Positions 1-8,545 of a DNA stretch of 64,000 nucleotides are shown in pieces. The position numbers and the translations under genes were made by a program. The DNA is taken from positions 1 to 64,000 of the forward strand of contig JAJDUM010000017.1 of NCBI GenBank assembly GCA_022826645.1, given 5' to 3'. Source of the stretch: Candidatus Poribacteria bacterium (lineage in GTDB: Bacteria > Poribacteria > WGA-4E > PCPOR2b). How positions within the stretch are numbered: the stretch's first letter is position 1; each line of letters opens with the position of its first letter. The notes below the pieces were generated by a model that was not told the DNA's origin, did no database searches, and saw nothing but the letters and a program-made list of their open reading frames with translations.

Positions 1-1052
1 ACGACAGTAAATGTCACCGGAACCCCTGCAAATGCCCGTCCCAGACTATCCCTCACTAAAATGGTAAGCGTGTTATTTGACGCCGAAATCACGCCTGAAA
101 TGTTCAAAAGCTCTGCAGCGGATCGGGAATCAAACTCAACCCTAACCCCGCTGCGTTGGAGGGTTGGGATATGTGTGTGAATGGATTGATAGCTCAGGGG
201 ACTTCCCTTTACATCCAGGTCTATTAGGCGGTCTAAACCTTCCAAAGAGGAGAGGTCCGATACGGAGGTGTTAGCAAGATATAGGTAGATCAGTCGAGTC
301 AAACCTTCCAAAAAGGAGAGGTTAGATACAGAGGTGCCAGAAAGCCCCAACGCGCTCAGATTGGTCAGACCTTCCAAAGGGGACAGATCCGATACGGAAG
401 TGCGATCAAGCACCAGGGTCTCCAGTTGGGTCAAACCCGCCAAAGGGGAGAGGTTAGATACAGAGGTGCCAGAAAGCCCCAACGCGCTCAGATTGGTCAG
501 ACCTTCCAAAGGGGACAGATCCGATACAGAGGTGCCATGAAGATGCAGCTCATTCAACTGAGCTAAACCCGCCAAAGGGGACAGGTCCGATACAGAAGTG
601 CCAGAAAGTTGCAGGCGATTCAGTTGAGTTAAACCCACCAAAGGCGACAGGTCCGATACAGAAGTGCCAGAAAGTTGCAGTTCATTCAGCTGCGTCAAAC
701 CCGCCAAAGGGGACAAGTCCGATACAGAAGTGCCAGAAAGTTGCAGTTCATTCAGCTGCGTCAAACCCGCCAAAGGGGACAGATCCGATAGGTTGCCATT
801 AACCAGCAGCCTAGTCAGGTTCGTTGCACTTTCAAGTCCGGTCAAATCCTGCACACCCCGATGGGCTTCAAGACTGGTTAAGTTCGCCATGTCCGCTGTG
901 GTGATTATTGCCCCCGATGCTTTGCCGAGTTGTTCCTCTATCGCAGCGAGGAGGTTGAGATCCGGGATATCTACCACTTGTGCGGTTACTGTCAATGGTA
1001 AGACGTGGCAAAACAACAAAAAAAGTATAGCCTGAAAATATTGTTTCGTCAT
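1..1052 (-). CDS. Secreted leucine-rich-repeat protein with start of an Ig-like domain (3' partial)
   Basis: The frame opens at an ATG at 1052 behind a GGAG site and stays open to the window edge, so the C-terminus is missing. The first 25 or so residues look like a signal peptide (hydrophobic LFLLFCHVLPLTVTA). A short cap (IPDLNLLAAIEEQLGK) leads into about nine 22-residue leucine-rich repeats of the type GLTQLNELQLSGTSVSDLSP, residues about 65 to 285. After them comes a segment with L.I.V.D..GR...GVPVTF, typical of bacterial Ig-like (Big/invasin) domains. Known LRR proteins of this kind are exported and bind proteins or glycans; the ligand cannot be read from sequence. Rightward open frames across 334-1035 are only antisense shadows of the repeats. 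Confidence 0.85.
   Translation of the reverse strand, partial: MTKQYFQAILFLLFCHVLPLTVTAQVVDIPDLNLLAAIEEQLGKASGAIITTADMANLTSLEAHRGVQDLTGLESATNLTRLLVNGNLSDLSPLAGLTQLNELQLSGTSVSDLSPLAGLTQLNELQLSGTSVSDLSPLVGLTQLNRLQLSGTSVSDLSPLAGLAQLNELHLHGTSVSDLSPLEGLTNLSALGLSGTSVSNLSPLAGLTQLETLVLDRTSVSDLSPLEGLTNLSALGLSGTSVSNLSFLEGLTRLIYLYLANTSVSDLSSLEGLDRLIDLDVKGSPLSYQSIHTHIPTLQRSGVRVEFDSRSAAELLNISGVISASNNTLTILVRDSLGRAFAGVPVTFTV
338..800. repeat. Near-identical 66-bp tandem repeats inside the LRR gene
   Basis: The coding repeats of the LRR gene are also repeated at DNA level with a 66-bp period. The units around 669-734 and 735-800 are almost identical, and a block of about 60 bp starting near 338 recurs 132 bp later near 470. 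Such identity implies recent duplication or gene conversion between units, and copy number could vary between strains. Confidence 0.8.
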
Positions 1053-1460
1053 GGGTGTATCTCCTTTATCGTTAGAATTGTGACGGAAACAAAAGAACCA
1101 ATAACTAAATCTCTCCGCTGTCCAACGGAGCCAGATACAATCTGGTTCGTTGCCATAAGCAATTTATGTGCCACACCTGTTTTGGCGTCCACAGAAATTC
1201 TCCAGTAAACCAAATGTTTAGGCAGAACCCGTTCTCTATGCGATGTTGCACCGCTTTTGACGGGACTCATCATCTCAAAGGGGAGGGATCTACAAACAAA
1301 GCCATTGTTGCAAGAGTGATACACCGGTAATTGGAATGAGGCCCTACTTCATTTACTAAAGTTTGGACAATTTTCCGTAGGTTGGGTTGAACGAAAACCC
1401 CACGGTGCAACGGGGAGAATCCTGATTCAGACTAGGAGTTACGCAGTTGACATAAAGTAG

Positions 1461-1480
1461 CGCAGATTGCCCAATCTGCG
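1461..1480 (-). repeat. Hairpin-CTAC repeat element
   Basis: A 9-bp perfect stem (CGCAGATTG / CAATCTGCG) with a 2-nt loop. On the minus strand it is followed directly by CTAC (GTAG at 1457-1460). It belongs to a dispersed family in this window. Confidence 0.7.
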
Positions 1481-1487
1481 ATCCGAT

Positions 1488-1513
1488 CATCCCGATTCAA
1501 TCGGGATGTCTAC
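1488..1513 (+). repeat. Hairpin-CTAC repeat element
   Basis: Inverted repeat CATCCCGATT / AATCGGGATG around a single base, followed by TCTAC. Same architecture as the other elements of this family, but with a different stem sequence. Confidence 0.65.
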
Positions 1514-1586
1514 GATAGGGGAATTGCATCTGTTATAGAAATTAGACAATTAACCAATTTGAACCACGGATTAACCGATGTCGTAG

Positions 1587-1606
1587 CGTAGATTGCCTAA
1601 TCTGCG
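1587..1606 (-). repeat. Imperfect hairpin-CTAC repeat element
   Basis: Stem CGTAGATT / AATCTGCG with one mismatch and a GCCT loop. CTAC follows on the minus strand (GTAG at 1583-1586). It is a diverged copy of the element at 1461-1480. Confidence 0.6.
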
Positions 1607-1623
1607 TGCCTGTGCGCAACCAC

Positions 1624-1644
1624 AGGTTGGAAACCTATGGCTAC
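1624..1644 (+). repeat. Hairpin-CTAC repeat element
   Basis: Stem AGGTT / AACCT around GGA, followed a few bases later by CTAC at 1641-1644. The TTGGAA loop region recurs in the elements at 3206 and 21079. Confidence 0.55.
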
Positions 1645-1833
1645 GATAGGAAATTGGAGGCGATTTTTCACAGTTCAGGGGCGTAAATCTTACACAACAT
1701 TTACATACGATACCCCTAGTGTTTACGATTGAAGTTCCATTGTTACGTGCGTAGTGAATCCAGTACTGCGTTCACTACAACCTGAAGTGCGTAAGTCCCA
1801 TCAGACAATATTTATGAGCACCCCTCAAATAAC

Positions 1834-3093
1834 TCAACCATTGGCACGCAGCACTTCTACTAACTGCTTAAACGGCACCGATTGCTGATCTCCGCTCGCC
1901 ATGTCACGCACTGTTGCAGCTTCGTTATTGATTTCATCTTCACCAATCATGACGACATACTGCGCGTTCAATTTGTTCGCAGTCCTCATCTGTGCACGCA
2001 AGCCACGGCCCTTGAACTCAAGATCCGTTTTGACGCCATTTTCACGAAGTTCTTGTGCTAACCGCAGGGCTGTAGGCATCGCAGCGTCCCCTAACACTGT
2101 GAAGTAGACATCCACGGGCACAGAGGTTGGCACAGTAACCTCCTGAGCCTCCAAAGCAATGATGATTCGATCCATACCCAGCGCGAATCCAATGCCGGGG
2201 GTTGCAGCCCCCCCGATTTCTTCTGCCAGATAGTCATATCGGCCACCACCACCGATTGCGTTTTGTGCGCCCAAGCCACCCGCTGTGAATTCAAATGCAG
2301 TTCGAGAGTAGTAATCCAACCCCCTAACAACGTATGGGTCTTCGTGATAATCAATTTCGAGTTCGTCAAGATAGCTCTTTACCATATCGAAATTCTCACG
2401 ACAGGCGTCACATAGGTAATTAGGCAGAAGCGGCGCGTTGGCGACAACGGCACGACAACCGCTCTCTTTGCAATCCAAGATCCGCATCGGATTTCGTTCA
2501 TGACGCGCATAACATTTACCGCACAGCTCATCAAGATGCTCCTTCGCATACGCTGTCAGATCTTCAAGGTACTTCGGACGACAGAGCGGATCGCCGATGC
2601 TGTTGAGGTGTAACGTGAGGTCCTTGATGCCGAGCGTTGAAAAGAATTGGTGTCCCGCTGCGATAATCTCTGCGTCAATTGCGGGTGAATCCGCTCCGAA
2701 CGCCTCGATACCAACCTGCCAAAATTCGCGATAGCGTCCTGCTTGGGGACGATCATAGCGGAACATCTGACCGATGTAGTAAAATTTTAGGACGCTGGCA
2801 CCCTCCATCAGACGATTCTGGAGCATGGCACGAACCACGGATGCGGTGCCCTCTGGACGCAATGAGACGCTTCGGTTGCCCCTGTCACTGAAGGTATACA
2901 TCTCTTTTTCAACGATGTCGGTGGTATCACCGACGCCGCGCACGAAAAGGTCCGTGCTTTCAAAAATCGGCGTACGAATCTCCTGATACCCGTATGTGCC
3001 AAAAACAGACCGTGCGATCTGTTCAACCCACTGCCATGTTTGAACTTCTGAAGGGAGGATATCTCTCGTCCCTTTTGGTGATTGAATCTGCAT
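1834..3093 (-). CDS. hisS: Histidyl-tRNA synthetase
   Basis: This 419-residue class II aminoacyl-tRNA synthetase charges tRNA-His with histidine in the cytoplasm. Motif 1 lies near the N-terminus (GTRDILPSE, then IRTPIFES). Motif 2 is around RPEGTASVVRAMLQ with FYYIGQMFRYDRPQAGR. The histidine-specific signatures GLDYYSRTAFEF and GGGGRYDYL are intact, and motif 3 reads PGIGFALGMDRI. The C-terminal anticodon-binding domain follows (about residues 325-419). Length is normal for the family. The ATG at 3093 follows an AAGGGG stretch. It is a housekeeping gene with no evident functional link to its neighbours. Confidence 0.97.
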   Translation of the reverse strand: MQIQSPKGTRDILPSEVQTWQWVEQIARSVFGTYGYQEIRTPIFESTDLFVRGVGDTTDIVEKEMYTFSDRGNRSVSLRPEGTASVVRAMLQNRLMEGASVLKFYYIGQMFRYDRPQAGRYREFWQVGIEAFGADSPAIDAEIIAAGHQFFSTLGIKDLTLHLNSIGDPLCRPKYLEDLTAYAKEHLDELCGKCYARHERNPMRILDCKESGCRAVVANAPLLPNYLCDACRENFDMVKSYLDELEIDYHEDPYVVRGLDYYSRTAFEFTAGGLGAQNAIGGGGRYDYLAEEIGGAATPGIGFALGMDRIIIALEAQEVTVPTSVPVDVYFTVLGDAAMPTALRLAQELRENGVKTDLEFKGRGLRAQMRTANKLNAQYVVMIGEDEINNEAATVRDMASGDQQSVPFKQLVEVLRANG

Positions 3094-3205
3094 TTTCTAC
3101 CAGTTACCCCTTTGTCAAGTGTATGATTATGTTGTGTTACTTCTTTAACCGCTGTCACTCTCTTTTCTTCGACTTATCCTGATACTTTTCGTCCAGTTAT
3201 TTATC

Positions 3206-3227
3206 GCGATTTGGAAATCGCTCCTAC
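3206..3227 (+). repeat. Hairpin-CTAC repeat element touching a stop codon
   Basis: A 6-7 bp stem (GCGATTT / AAATCGC) around GG, followed by TCCTAC. The CTA of its tail is the complement of the TAG stop codon of the leftward TPR gene that ends at 3224, so the element may also shape that transcript's 3' end. Confidence 0.6.
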
Positions 3228-6200
3228 CTCTGCGTTGCCATTGCCGTTTGGATCTGACGTCGCTGTTCTTGAAAGTATGGATCGCGTGGTGCGAGGCGCA
3301 CCGCTGTTTCAACCGATTTTAGCGCCTCATCGTACTTACCTTGGGCGAGATATACTTTAGCGAGATCGCTGTGCGACATCGGCTCATTTGGCGCGAGTCG
3401 CATCGCAGATTTGAAAGCATCGATTGCACGTCCAAATTCCTTCTGATCTGTATAGATAACCCCTAGCAAGTTATACACACGCCACGAATCTGCATCCGCT
3501 GCCAATGCCTTCCGGGCATACTTAAGTGCTTCGGGAAGCATCTTCTTATGAAAATGATAAATTGATGCCATTGCGCCGAAAATGATAGCGGGCAGATTTG
3601 GCTCTAATTTTTCAAGCCGCTGGTACGTGCGTAACGCGTCATCGTACCGCTCTTGACGTTCATAAATCGGACCGAGCAACGAATAGAGTTCTGGCCGATT
3701 CGGATCATATTTGAGCGCCTCTTCAAACGCGTCCGCTGCCTTTGCCAATTCACCCTGCAGCTCGTAGGTGATTCCCAATTCAACCTGTTTCTGTACATCC
3801 CGCGGATTGCTCTGGATCGCCTGTTTAAGGGCTTTTTCGGTCTCCTTGAGTTCCTCTTGGTAATCCTTGTTCGCCAATCCCACTGCCTCACCAAGATTGG
3901 ACCGAATCGTATTATCATGTGGATTAATGGCTACCGCTTGATTTAATATGCCAACAGCTTTCTCATATTCTCCTTTGGCATATTCGATTTGCCCTTCAAT
4001 CAACTTTTGTGTCGCATCAAAGTAGAGGTCAATTGCCTGCCGCACTTCAATTTTCTCGCTCATCGTTTGACCGTAATTGACCAAATAGGGCGTCGAGCGT
4101 TCACGGTATCTCGCTAGGGCTTCAATGTTTTTATGGGTCGTATTCACCAGTGCACGGGGATGGAAGAATTCCAGACGTGGGTGATTGTCCGTATGGATTG
4201 TAGCATCGCCGGCATACGCTCGGAGCACTTTCTCACCCATCATAAATGAATCAAGTAGTGAAATACCATCAAGACCATCAGCCACAAGTAGCTCTTGGAC
4301 TCTCGGAATCTGTGTCCTTTCCATGAAACGGTGATAATTTATCTTGAGACGCTCTGGCGTACCAATCAGGACGGCAAAGTCAGGTGTGTATTTATACCAG
4401 ATTGTTGTATTTGGAAAGACTTCAATGAAGGTTCTCACAACCGTCTTGAGATGCGGCTCCGGGAGCTGACTGAGCGGTATCCACTGAGATATTATACCAT
4501 CCTCCGTAAGAATACGCTTACACCACCTGTAAAAATCTACGGAGTAAAGGCTAGCTCCCTTTGAACCCAGAAGTGGATGGATAGCCCCGGTGGCGATCAC
4601 ATCGTATCGGTTAGGAGTCATCAACACATAACTTCGCTCATCATTGAAAGTGTGCTTGAACAACGAACTATCAATGACGTTATAGTTTACATCAGTAAAG
4701 TATTTCCGCGCTGCTTCGATGAGTCCCTTTGGATTTTCGAGGGCGTCTACGCGGACGGCGTGCTGTGTTATAGTATGGGACGTGATTCCCATTCCAAATC
4801 CGAGCACAAGCGCGCGTTCAGGGGCAGGATGCAGTAGCAGCGGCAGATGGGCGATAATCCGATGCGGCACAGATCCCCGACGGGAAGTATCAGCGATTTG
4901 GTCATTGTCGACGTAGGTACGATGGACGCCTTGGTCATCCATAAACGTGGCAATGTTTGCATCAACAGTTTCGGTATGTTCAGCGAGCGTGTCGTTTAGG
5001 CGTTGCGACCAAAAGGTTCCGTTTCTCAGAAAAGCGGGCGAACTCCCCCACAGCAACACCATCAGTCCCACCCCAAGGGTCAGGATAGTACCACCAATCG
5101 CGGTGCCACTGACAAACTGTGATTTCCGCCCACTCCGAAGAACCAGAAGACAGCCGACCACTGTATTCAACCCGGCGATTAAGAGCACGCTTGGGCGTAT
5201 CTCAATCAGCGAAATCAAGATGATGCCCGCACACAGCGGTCCAAGGAGGGAACCAATCGTGCTGAAAACGTAGACCGTGGGCCGTAGTTCGGCAGCGGCA
5301 CAGATTCGTCTGGCCAGTGGGAAACTCGCCCCAATCAGGATAGCCGGAATAATGATCAGGAGAAAGCCAGCAGCAAATTCCCAAAAGCGCCCACCCCCAA
5401 AGGCAGCTTGCAACCCTCTACTGATTCCATACAGGTTTCCAAAAGCAGGTATAAGAGCAACGACAGATAGCCCCACTCCAATTTGAACCAAACCGAACAG
5501 ATTTACGAACGATTGGATCCGCTGTGCGATCGCTGCGAATAGAAAATTGCCAACGGCTACGCCAAGCAGTAAGGTAGTCAGCGTAACGGAGAAAGCGTAA
5601 GCTGGGTTGCCGAGAAAGGGGATCTGAATCCGCGTCCAGAGAACCGCATAACTCATTCCACAGAAGCCAGAAACGGCGCATGCCCACAATACTGCTCGCG
5701 ACATTTCCTCTGTTGGAGAAATTCCTGATTCATCGTTTGGAGCCTGCTGCGAGTCCACCGAGGTTTCGGACCACGAGCGATCTAAACCGAAAGCAATCCC
5801 TGCCAGAATGAAGTTAACCACCACACCCAAGTAAACTGAATCCTGAATCCCCAGTTGCCGGATAAGAATAAACGCAACAGCGATACAACCGATGCCCGCA
5901 CTCAGGATATTGATTGTGAAGAGTCGCTCCGCTCTGAAACCCGCACATCTTTCCTTTGCAGACATGCCGAGCAGGAGTAGCGCACCGCCCATCAGGGTTG
6001 ACGGAATAAGCAAGACGATAAACGAAAGGACTAACCGAATCATCGAAAGGAAATGGAATCCCACACCCAGTCCACGGTAGATGAGAACGCAGATGGCATT
6101 GAGAATATCCATCAGAATAGGGAAGATAAGCACAAAGATACCGAGACCCGCAGCCAGAAAAGCATATAGGCGCAATGATGTTTTCTTCTCATGCGCCAAA

Positions 6201-6382
6201 CGCCCAAAGTAGAAACAGCCAAACCCCAGACCGCCTATCAAGGCGCTCAACGTTGCGCTGATTGCAACCATAGGACTCCCAAAAAACAGGATAAGTTGAC
6301 GTGCCCAGATCACCTCGTAGAGTGCAGCACACGCACATGAGAAGACGATGATTAGCGCTAGAATGGGCTGGATATTACGCAC
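3224..6382 (-). CDS. Polytopic membrane protein with spermidine synthase-like and TPR domains
   Basis: This is a 1052-residue fusion starting at a GTG behind GGGAG. Residues about 1-455 hold a dozen or more hydrophobic segments, in two halves resembling an MFS-type fold. Residues about 470-740 resemble a spermidine synthase methyltransferase-fold domain: a nucleotide-binding loop VLGFGMGITSHTI, then acidic VDALENPKGLIEAARKYF, and YDVIATGAIHPLLG where polyamine synthases carry their catalytic Asp region. Residues about 790-1050 are tandem TPRs (for example AADAFEEALKYDPNRPELY). The membrane-plus-synthase architecture is known in many uncultured bacteria; substrate and true polyamine synthesis are unproven. 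The typical catalytic Asp context (D..D) is not clearly conserved, so it may act on something else. Confidence 0.85.
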   Translation of the reverse strand: MRNIQPILALIIVFSCACAALYEVIWARQLILFFGSPMVAISATLSALIGGLGFGCFYFGRLAHEKKTSLRLYAFLAAGLGIFVLIFPILMDILNAICVLIYRGLGVGFHFLSMIRLVLSFIVLLIPSTLMGGALLLLGMSAKERCAGFRAERLFTINILSAGIGCIAVAFILIRQLGIQDSVYLGVVVNFILAGIAFGLDRSWSETSVDSQQAPNDESGISPTEEMSRAVLWACAVSGFCGMSYAVLWTRIQIPFLGNPAYAFSVTLTTLLLGVAVGNFLFAAIAQRIQSFVNLFGLVQIGVGLSVVALIPAFGNLYGISRGLQAAFGGGRFWEFAAGFLLIIIPAILIGASFPLARRICAAAELRPTVYVFSTIGSLLGPLCAGIILISLIEIRPSVLLIAGLNTVVGCLLVLRSGRKSQFVSGTAIGGTILTLGVGLMVLLWGSSPAFLRNGTFWSQRLNDTLAEHTETVDANIATFMDDQGVHRTYVDNDQIADTSRRGSVPHRIIAHLPLLLHPAPERALVLGFGMGITSHTITQHAVRVDALENPKGLIEAARKYFTDVNYNVIDSSLFKHTFNDERSYVLMTPNRYDVIATGAIHPLLGSKGASLYSVDFYRWCKRILTEDGIISQWIPLSQLPEPHLKTVVRTFIEVFPNTTIWYKYTPDFAVLIGTPERLKINYHRFMERTQIPRVQELLVADGLDGISLLDSFMMGEKVLRAYAGDATIHTDNHPRLEFFHPRALVNTTHKNIEALARYRERSTPYLVNYGQTMSEKIEVRQAIDLYFDATQKLIEGQIEYAKGEYEKAVGILNQAVAINPHDNTIRSNLGEAVGLANKDYQEELKETEKALKQAIQSNPRDVQKQVELGITYELQGELAKAADAFEEALKYDPNRPELYSLLGPIYERQERYDDALRTYQRLEKLEPNLPAIIFGAMASIYHFHKKMLPEALKYARKALAADADSWRVYNLLGVIYTDQKEFGRAIDAFKSAMRLAPNEPMSHSDLAKVYLAQGKYDEALKSVETAVRLAPRDPYFQEQRRQIQTAMATQR

Positions 6383-6420
6383 CGTTCCGCTCCCATAAAT
6401 CCACAGTTGCTATCTCGGTT

Positions 6421-7095
6421 CTATTTATGCTCATAGCGATCTTGTGGATAATAGCCAATTGCAAGGCGTCCATGATCCAGGTCATACAGGGGCCAATTGC
6501 TGTCCGAAACACCAAACACAATCTCAAACTTTACGTCCGGATGCGTTATTGCCTGCTCAAACAGACGGACTGCATCGCCATGACCCAGATGATGTGGGTG
6601 TTCGGGCAATGGCCGATCACGGTTAAAATTTCCGATGCGGACGGCAACGAATTCCATATCGTACCGGTTCGCGTAGGAATATCCCATCGCCTCACCGAAC
6701 ACCTTGCTAACCGTATAGTTACCAACAGGTCGGGTCGGCATATCAATCGTTCGCTTGATGCTTTTCGGATAGGGACCTAACACCCCAGCGCGACTGGCGT
6801 AAGCAATCCGTTTCACGCCGTTCAGACGCGAGGCCTCAAACATATTGTAAGCGCCAATGAAATTGCTTTGCAGTGCGGCTTCCCATTCACTATCGGTCCC
6901 GGTAAGATGGATGACACCCTCCATGCCCTCCGTGGCTTTGAGCATGGTGTCAAAGTCAGCCACATCACCTTGGATTGTGTCTTCGAGATCGGGCATCGGC
7001 AAGCGGTCAAGGCCGCGAATCGTATGTCGATCTTTCATACCTTTTACAAGAGTTGAACCAACGGCACCGGCGGCACCGGTAATGAGGACTTTCAT
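6421..7095 (-). CDS. NAD(P)-dependent sugar epimerase/dehydratase family protein
   Basis: A 224-residue short-chain dehydrogenase of the extended (epimerase) type. The N-terminal Rossmann glycine motif is ITGAAGAVGS; an acidic patch (GDVADFD) follows strand 3, and the catalytic YxxxK reads YTVSK. It most resembles uronate dehydrogenases and small NAD-dependent epimerases, which oxidise or epimerise sugar acids, though it is shorter than the usual 260-300 residues. It lies 10 bp downstream of the MR/MLE enzyme in the same direction. A shared sugar-acid pathway is a reasonable inference, since uronate dehydrogenase products are aldarolactones that enolase-superfamily enzymes process. Confidence 0.85.
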   Translation of the reverse strand: MKVLITGAAGAVGSTLVKGMKDRHTIRGLDRLPMPDLEDTIQGDVADFDTMLKATEGMEGVIHLTGTDSEWEAALQSNFIGAYNMFEASRLNGVKRIAYASRAGVLGPYPKSIKRTIDMPTRPVGNYTVSKVFGEAMGYSYANRYDMEFVAVRIGNFNRDRPLPEHPHHLGHGDAVRLFEQAITHPDVKFEIVFGVSDSNWPLYDLDHGRLAIGYYPQDRYEHK

Positions 7096-7105
7096 TCTTT
7101 CTCTC

Positions 7106-8338
7106 CTATTTATCTGCTAGGAACGAGCCTTCCCGCTCCACCCGCTCATAGATACGATTAAACTCGGACGAACCGTCGTCTTCCCATTTCTCGAAGTTAA
7201 TTCCGCGTATCGCACCTTCCTCATAGCCCGTCAACCTTGCGACACTCAAGGAACGAGGGGTATAAAATTTATGACCACCGGGCAGGGACAAAATGCCGAT
7301 GATTCTCCCTGTTGTCAACGGTGTTCCTGAAGCAAATTGTGCGATGGCATCTTCGTCCACCTCGAAACCGAGTCCGGGGGCTTCAGGCACAGGCGAAAAT
7401 CCTTCAATTACTGGAATACGCTCCGTTGTTATATCCTCTGAGTATTGATCGTCGAGGTTTATCGTATGGGCGGTCGCGCTCGGTAGCACAGCCGCTTGGT
7501 GCAGCGTCAACGCTTTCATCAGTGTACCACCGCTCTGCTGGATGAGTGCCTGGATATTTGCCTGTCCATACGCAAATCCCTGCATCAGGGTCGTACCGAT
7601 TCCCCCTCCGATCATGTAGATATCGGCGCAACCTTGGATGACTTCTTGAATGCCACCGAGTTGAGGAACGTGCATGATGAGCGGAAGGCGCGTTTTCTCG
7701 CGCAGTTTGCGCCAGCCATCAATATCCGTCCAAGGCAGTGGGTCTTCGATGTAGCCAACGATCGGGTGGTTCTTCTCCAATTCATTGATGATTGGCAGAA
7801 CCACTGCTAAGCTCCGGTTGTGATTGAAGTCCCAGTGAATCTTGAATCCGGGCGGTGCAACCTCTGCAGCAAGACGGGTCTGCTCAATCACATCCCATAA
7901 TTCGCCGGAGTGCATCTTAAAGATGGTGTAACCTTCGGAAGCGGCACGTTGGATTTCCCCGGCGAAAACCTCCGGCGGACATGGCCTTGTCCACGCTGCC
8001 ACGGATACCGCATCTCGCACCTTTTGTCCCATCAACTTGTAAGCCGGCACTCCGAGGTGTTTCCCCATCACATCGTAGAGTGCCATACCGAGTGCCAGAT
8101 TGAAATTGTTATGGAGAAAGTCAAATGGGCTGCGACCGATGAGTGTGTCGATAGTCGACTGTGGAATTGGATTGGGATCATCTTCATAATCACCATAGCC
8201 AACCAGTCCATTATCTGTGTGAACCTTGACAACTAAGTGTTCATCAATATCGCCCATCCGGACACGACCGTGGTGATCGTTGTAGCGCTCCGCAAGGGGC
8301 ATAACAATGGGGATACATTCAATATCAGTAATTTTCAT
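7106..8338 (-). CDS. Mandelate racemase/muconate lactonizing (enolase superfamily) enzyme
   Basis: The chosen ATG at 8338 follows AGGAG and begins MKITDIECIPIVMPLAERY, the usual opening of this family; an upstream in-frame start would add 29 unrelated residues. The product is 410 residues. The family abstracts the alpha proton of a carboxylate using a Mg-bound enolate intermediate. Visible features are the lid loop, GKHLGVPAYKLMG, a barrel lysine region (FKMHSG), metal ligands D in IHWDFNHNR and E in GYIEDPLPW. The third ligand position reads LIMHVPQLGG, with His where most members have Glu or Asp. The substrate is probably a sugar acid given the epimerase next door, but this is inferred. Confidence 0.88.
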   Translation of the reverse strand: MKITDIECIPIVMPLAERYNDHHGRVRMGDIDEHLVVKVHTDNGLVGYGDYEDDPNPIPQSTIDTLIGRSPFDFLHNNFNLALGMALYDVMGKHLGVPAYKLMGQKVRDAVSVAAWTRPCPPEVFAGEIQRAASEGYTIFKMHSGELWDVIEQTRLAAEVAPPGFKIHWDFNHNRSLAVVLPIINELEKNHPIVGYIEDPLPWTDIDGWRKLREKTRLPLIMHVPQLGGIQEVIQGCADIYMIGGGIGTTLMQGFAYGQANIQALIQQSGGTLMKALTLHQAAVLPSATAHTINLDDQYSEDITTERIPVIEGFSPVPEAPGLGFEVDEDAIAQFASGTPLTTGRIIGILSLPGGHKFYTPRSLSVARLTGYEEGAIRGINFEKWEDDGSSEFNRIYERVEREGSFLADK

Positions 8339-8545
8339 AGTAAGCTCCTGTTCTACAACCAATGGTGCTTGTTTGCAACCGTTGAGACCGTACGTGAAAT
8401 GTGATGCGTGAAACGTGAAAATCATTTAGTGCACTAATAAACCAATGGACTCCCCGATAAATTGGGATTTTCAACTTGACCGATGTGGAAACAGTCTCGT
8501 CAATTCACACCAAAGGTTTTGGAATGGAAAATAGTCCTTGCCCGG

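Larger units (their letters stand above)
1053..1833. other. Gene-free spacer with small hairpin repeats
   Basis: This 781-bp gap lies between the LRR gene and hisS, both leftward. I find no convincing coding frame: the 91-codon leftward frame at 1049-1324 has no recognisable domain and overlaps the LRR translation start. Between about 1457 and 1650 there are four short inverted repeats flanked by CTAC or its complement, listed separately. The rest shows nothing I can name. Confidence 0.6.

Noticed and set aside
338..800. Regular 66-bp repeats as a CRISPR array
   Set aside because: The units are contiguous with no unique spacers and encode a clean leucine-rich repeat protein.
334..1035. Rightward open frames with repeated PSKGDRSDTEV-type peptides
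   Set aside because: They are the antisense translation of the leucine-rich repeats on the minus strand, which has a signal peptide, ribosome site and known domain.
1049..1324. A 91-codon leftward frame upstream of the LRR gene
   Set aside because: No domain, no convincing ribosome site, and it overlaps the LRR start region. It could hold the LRR promoter instead.
2556..3182. Several short frames over hisS on both strands
   Set aside because: All lie inside a complete class II synthetase with every motif intact, so they are shadows.
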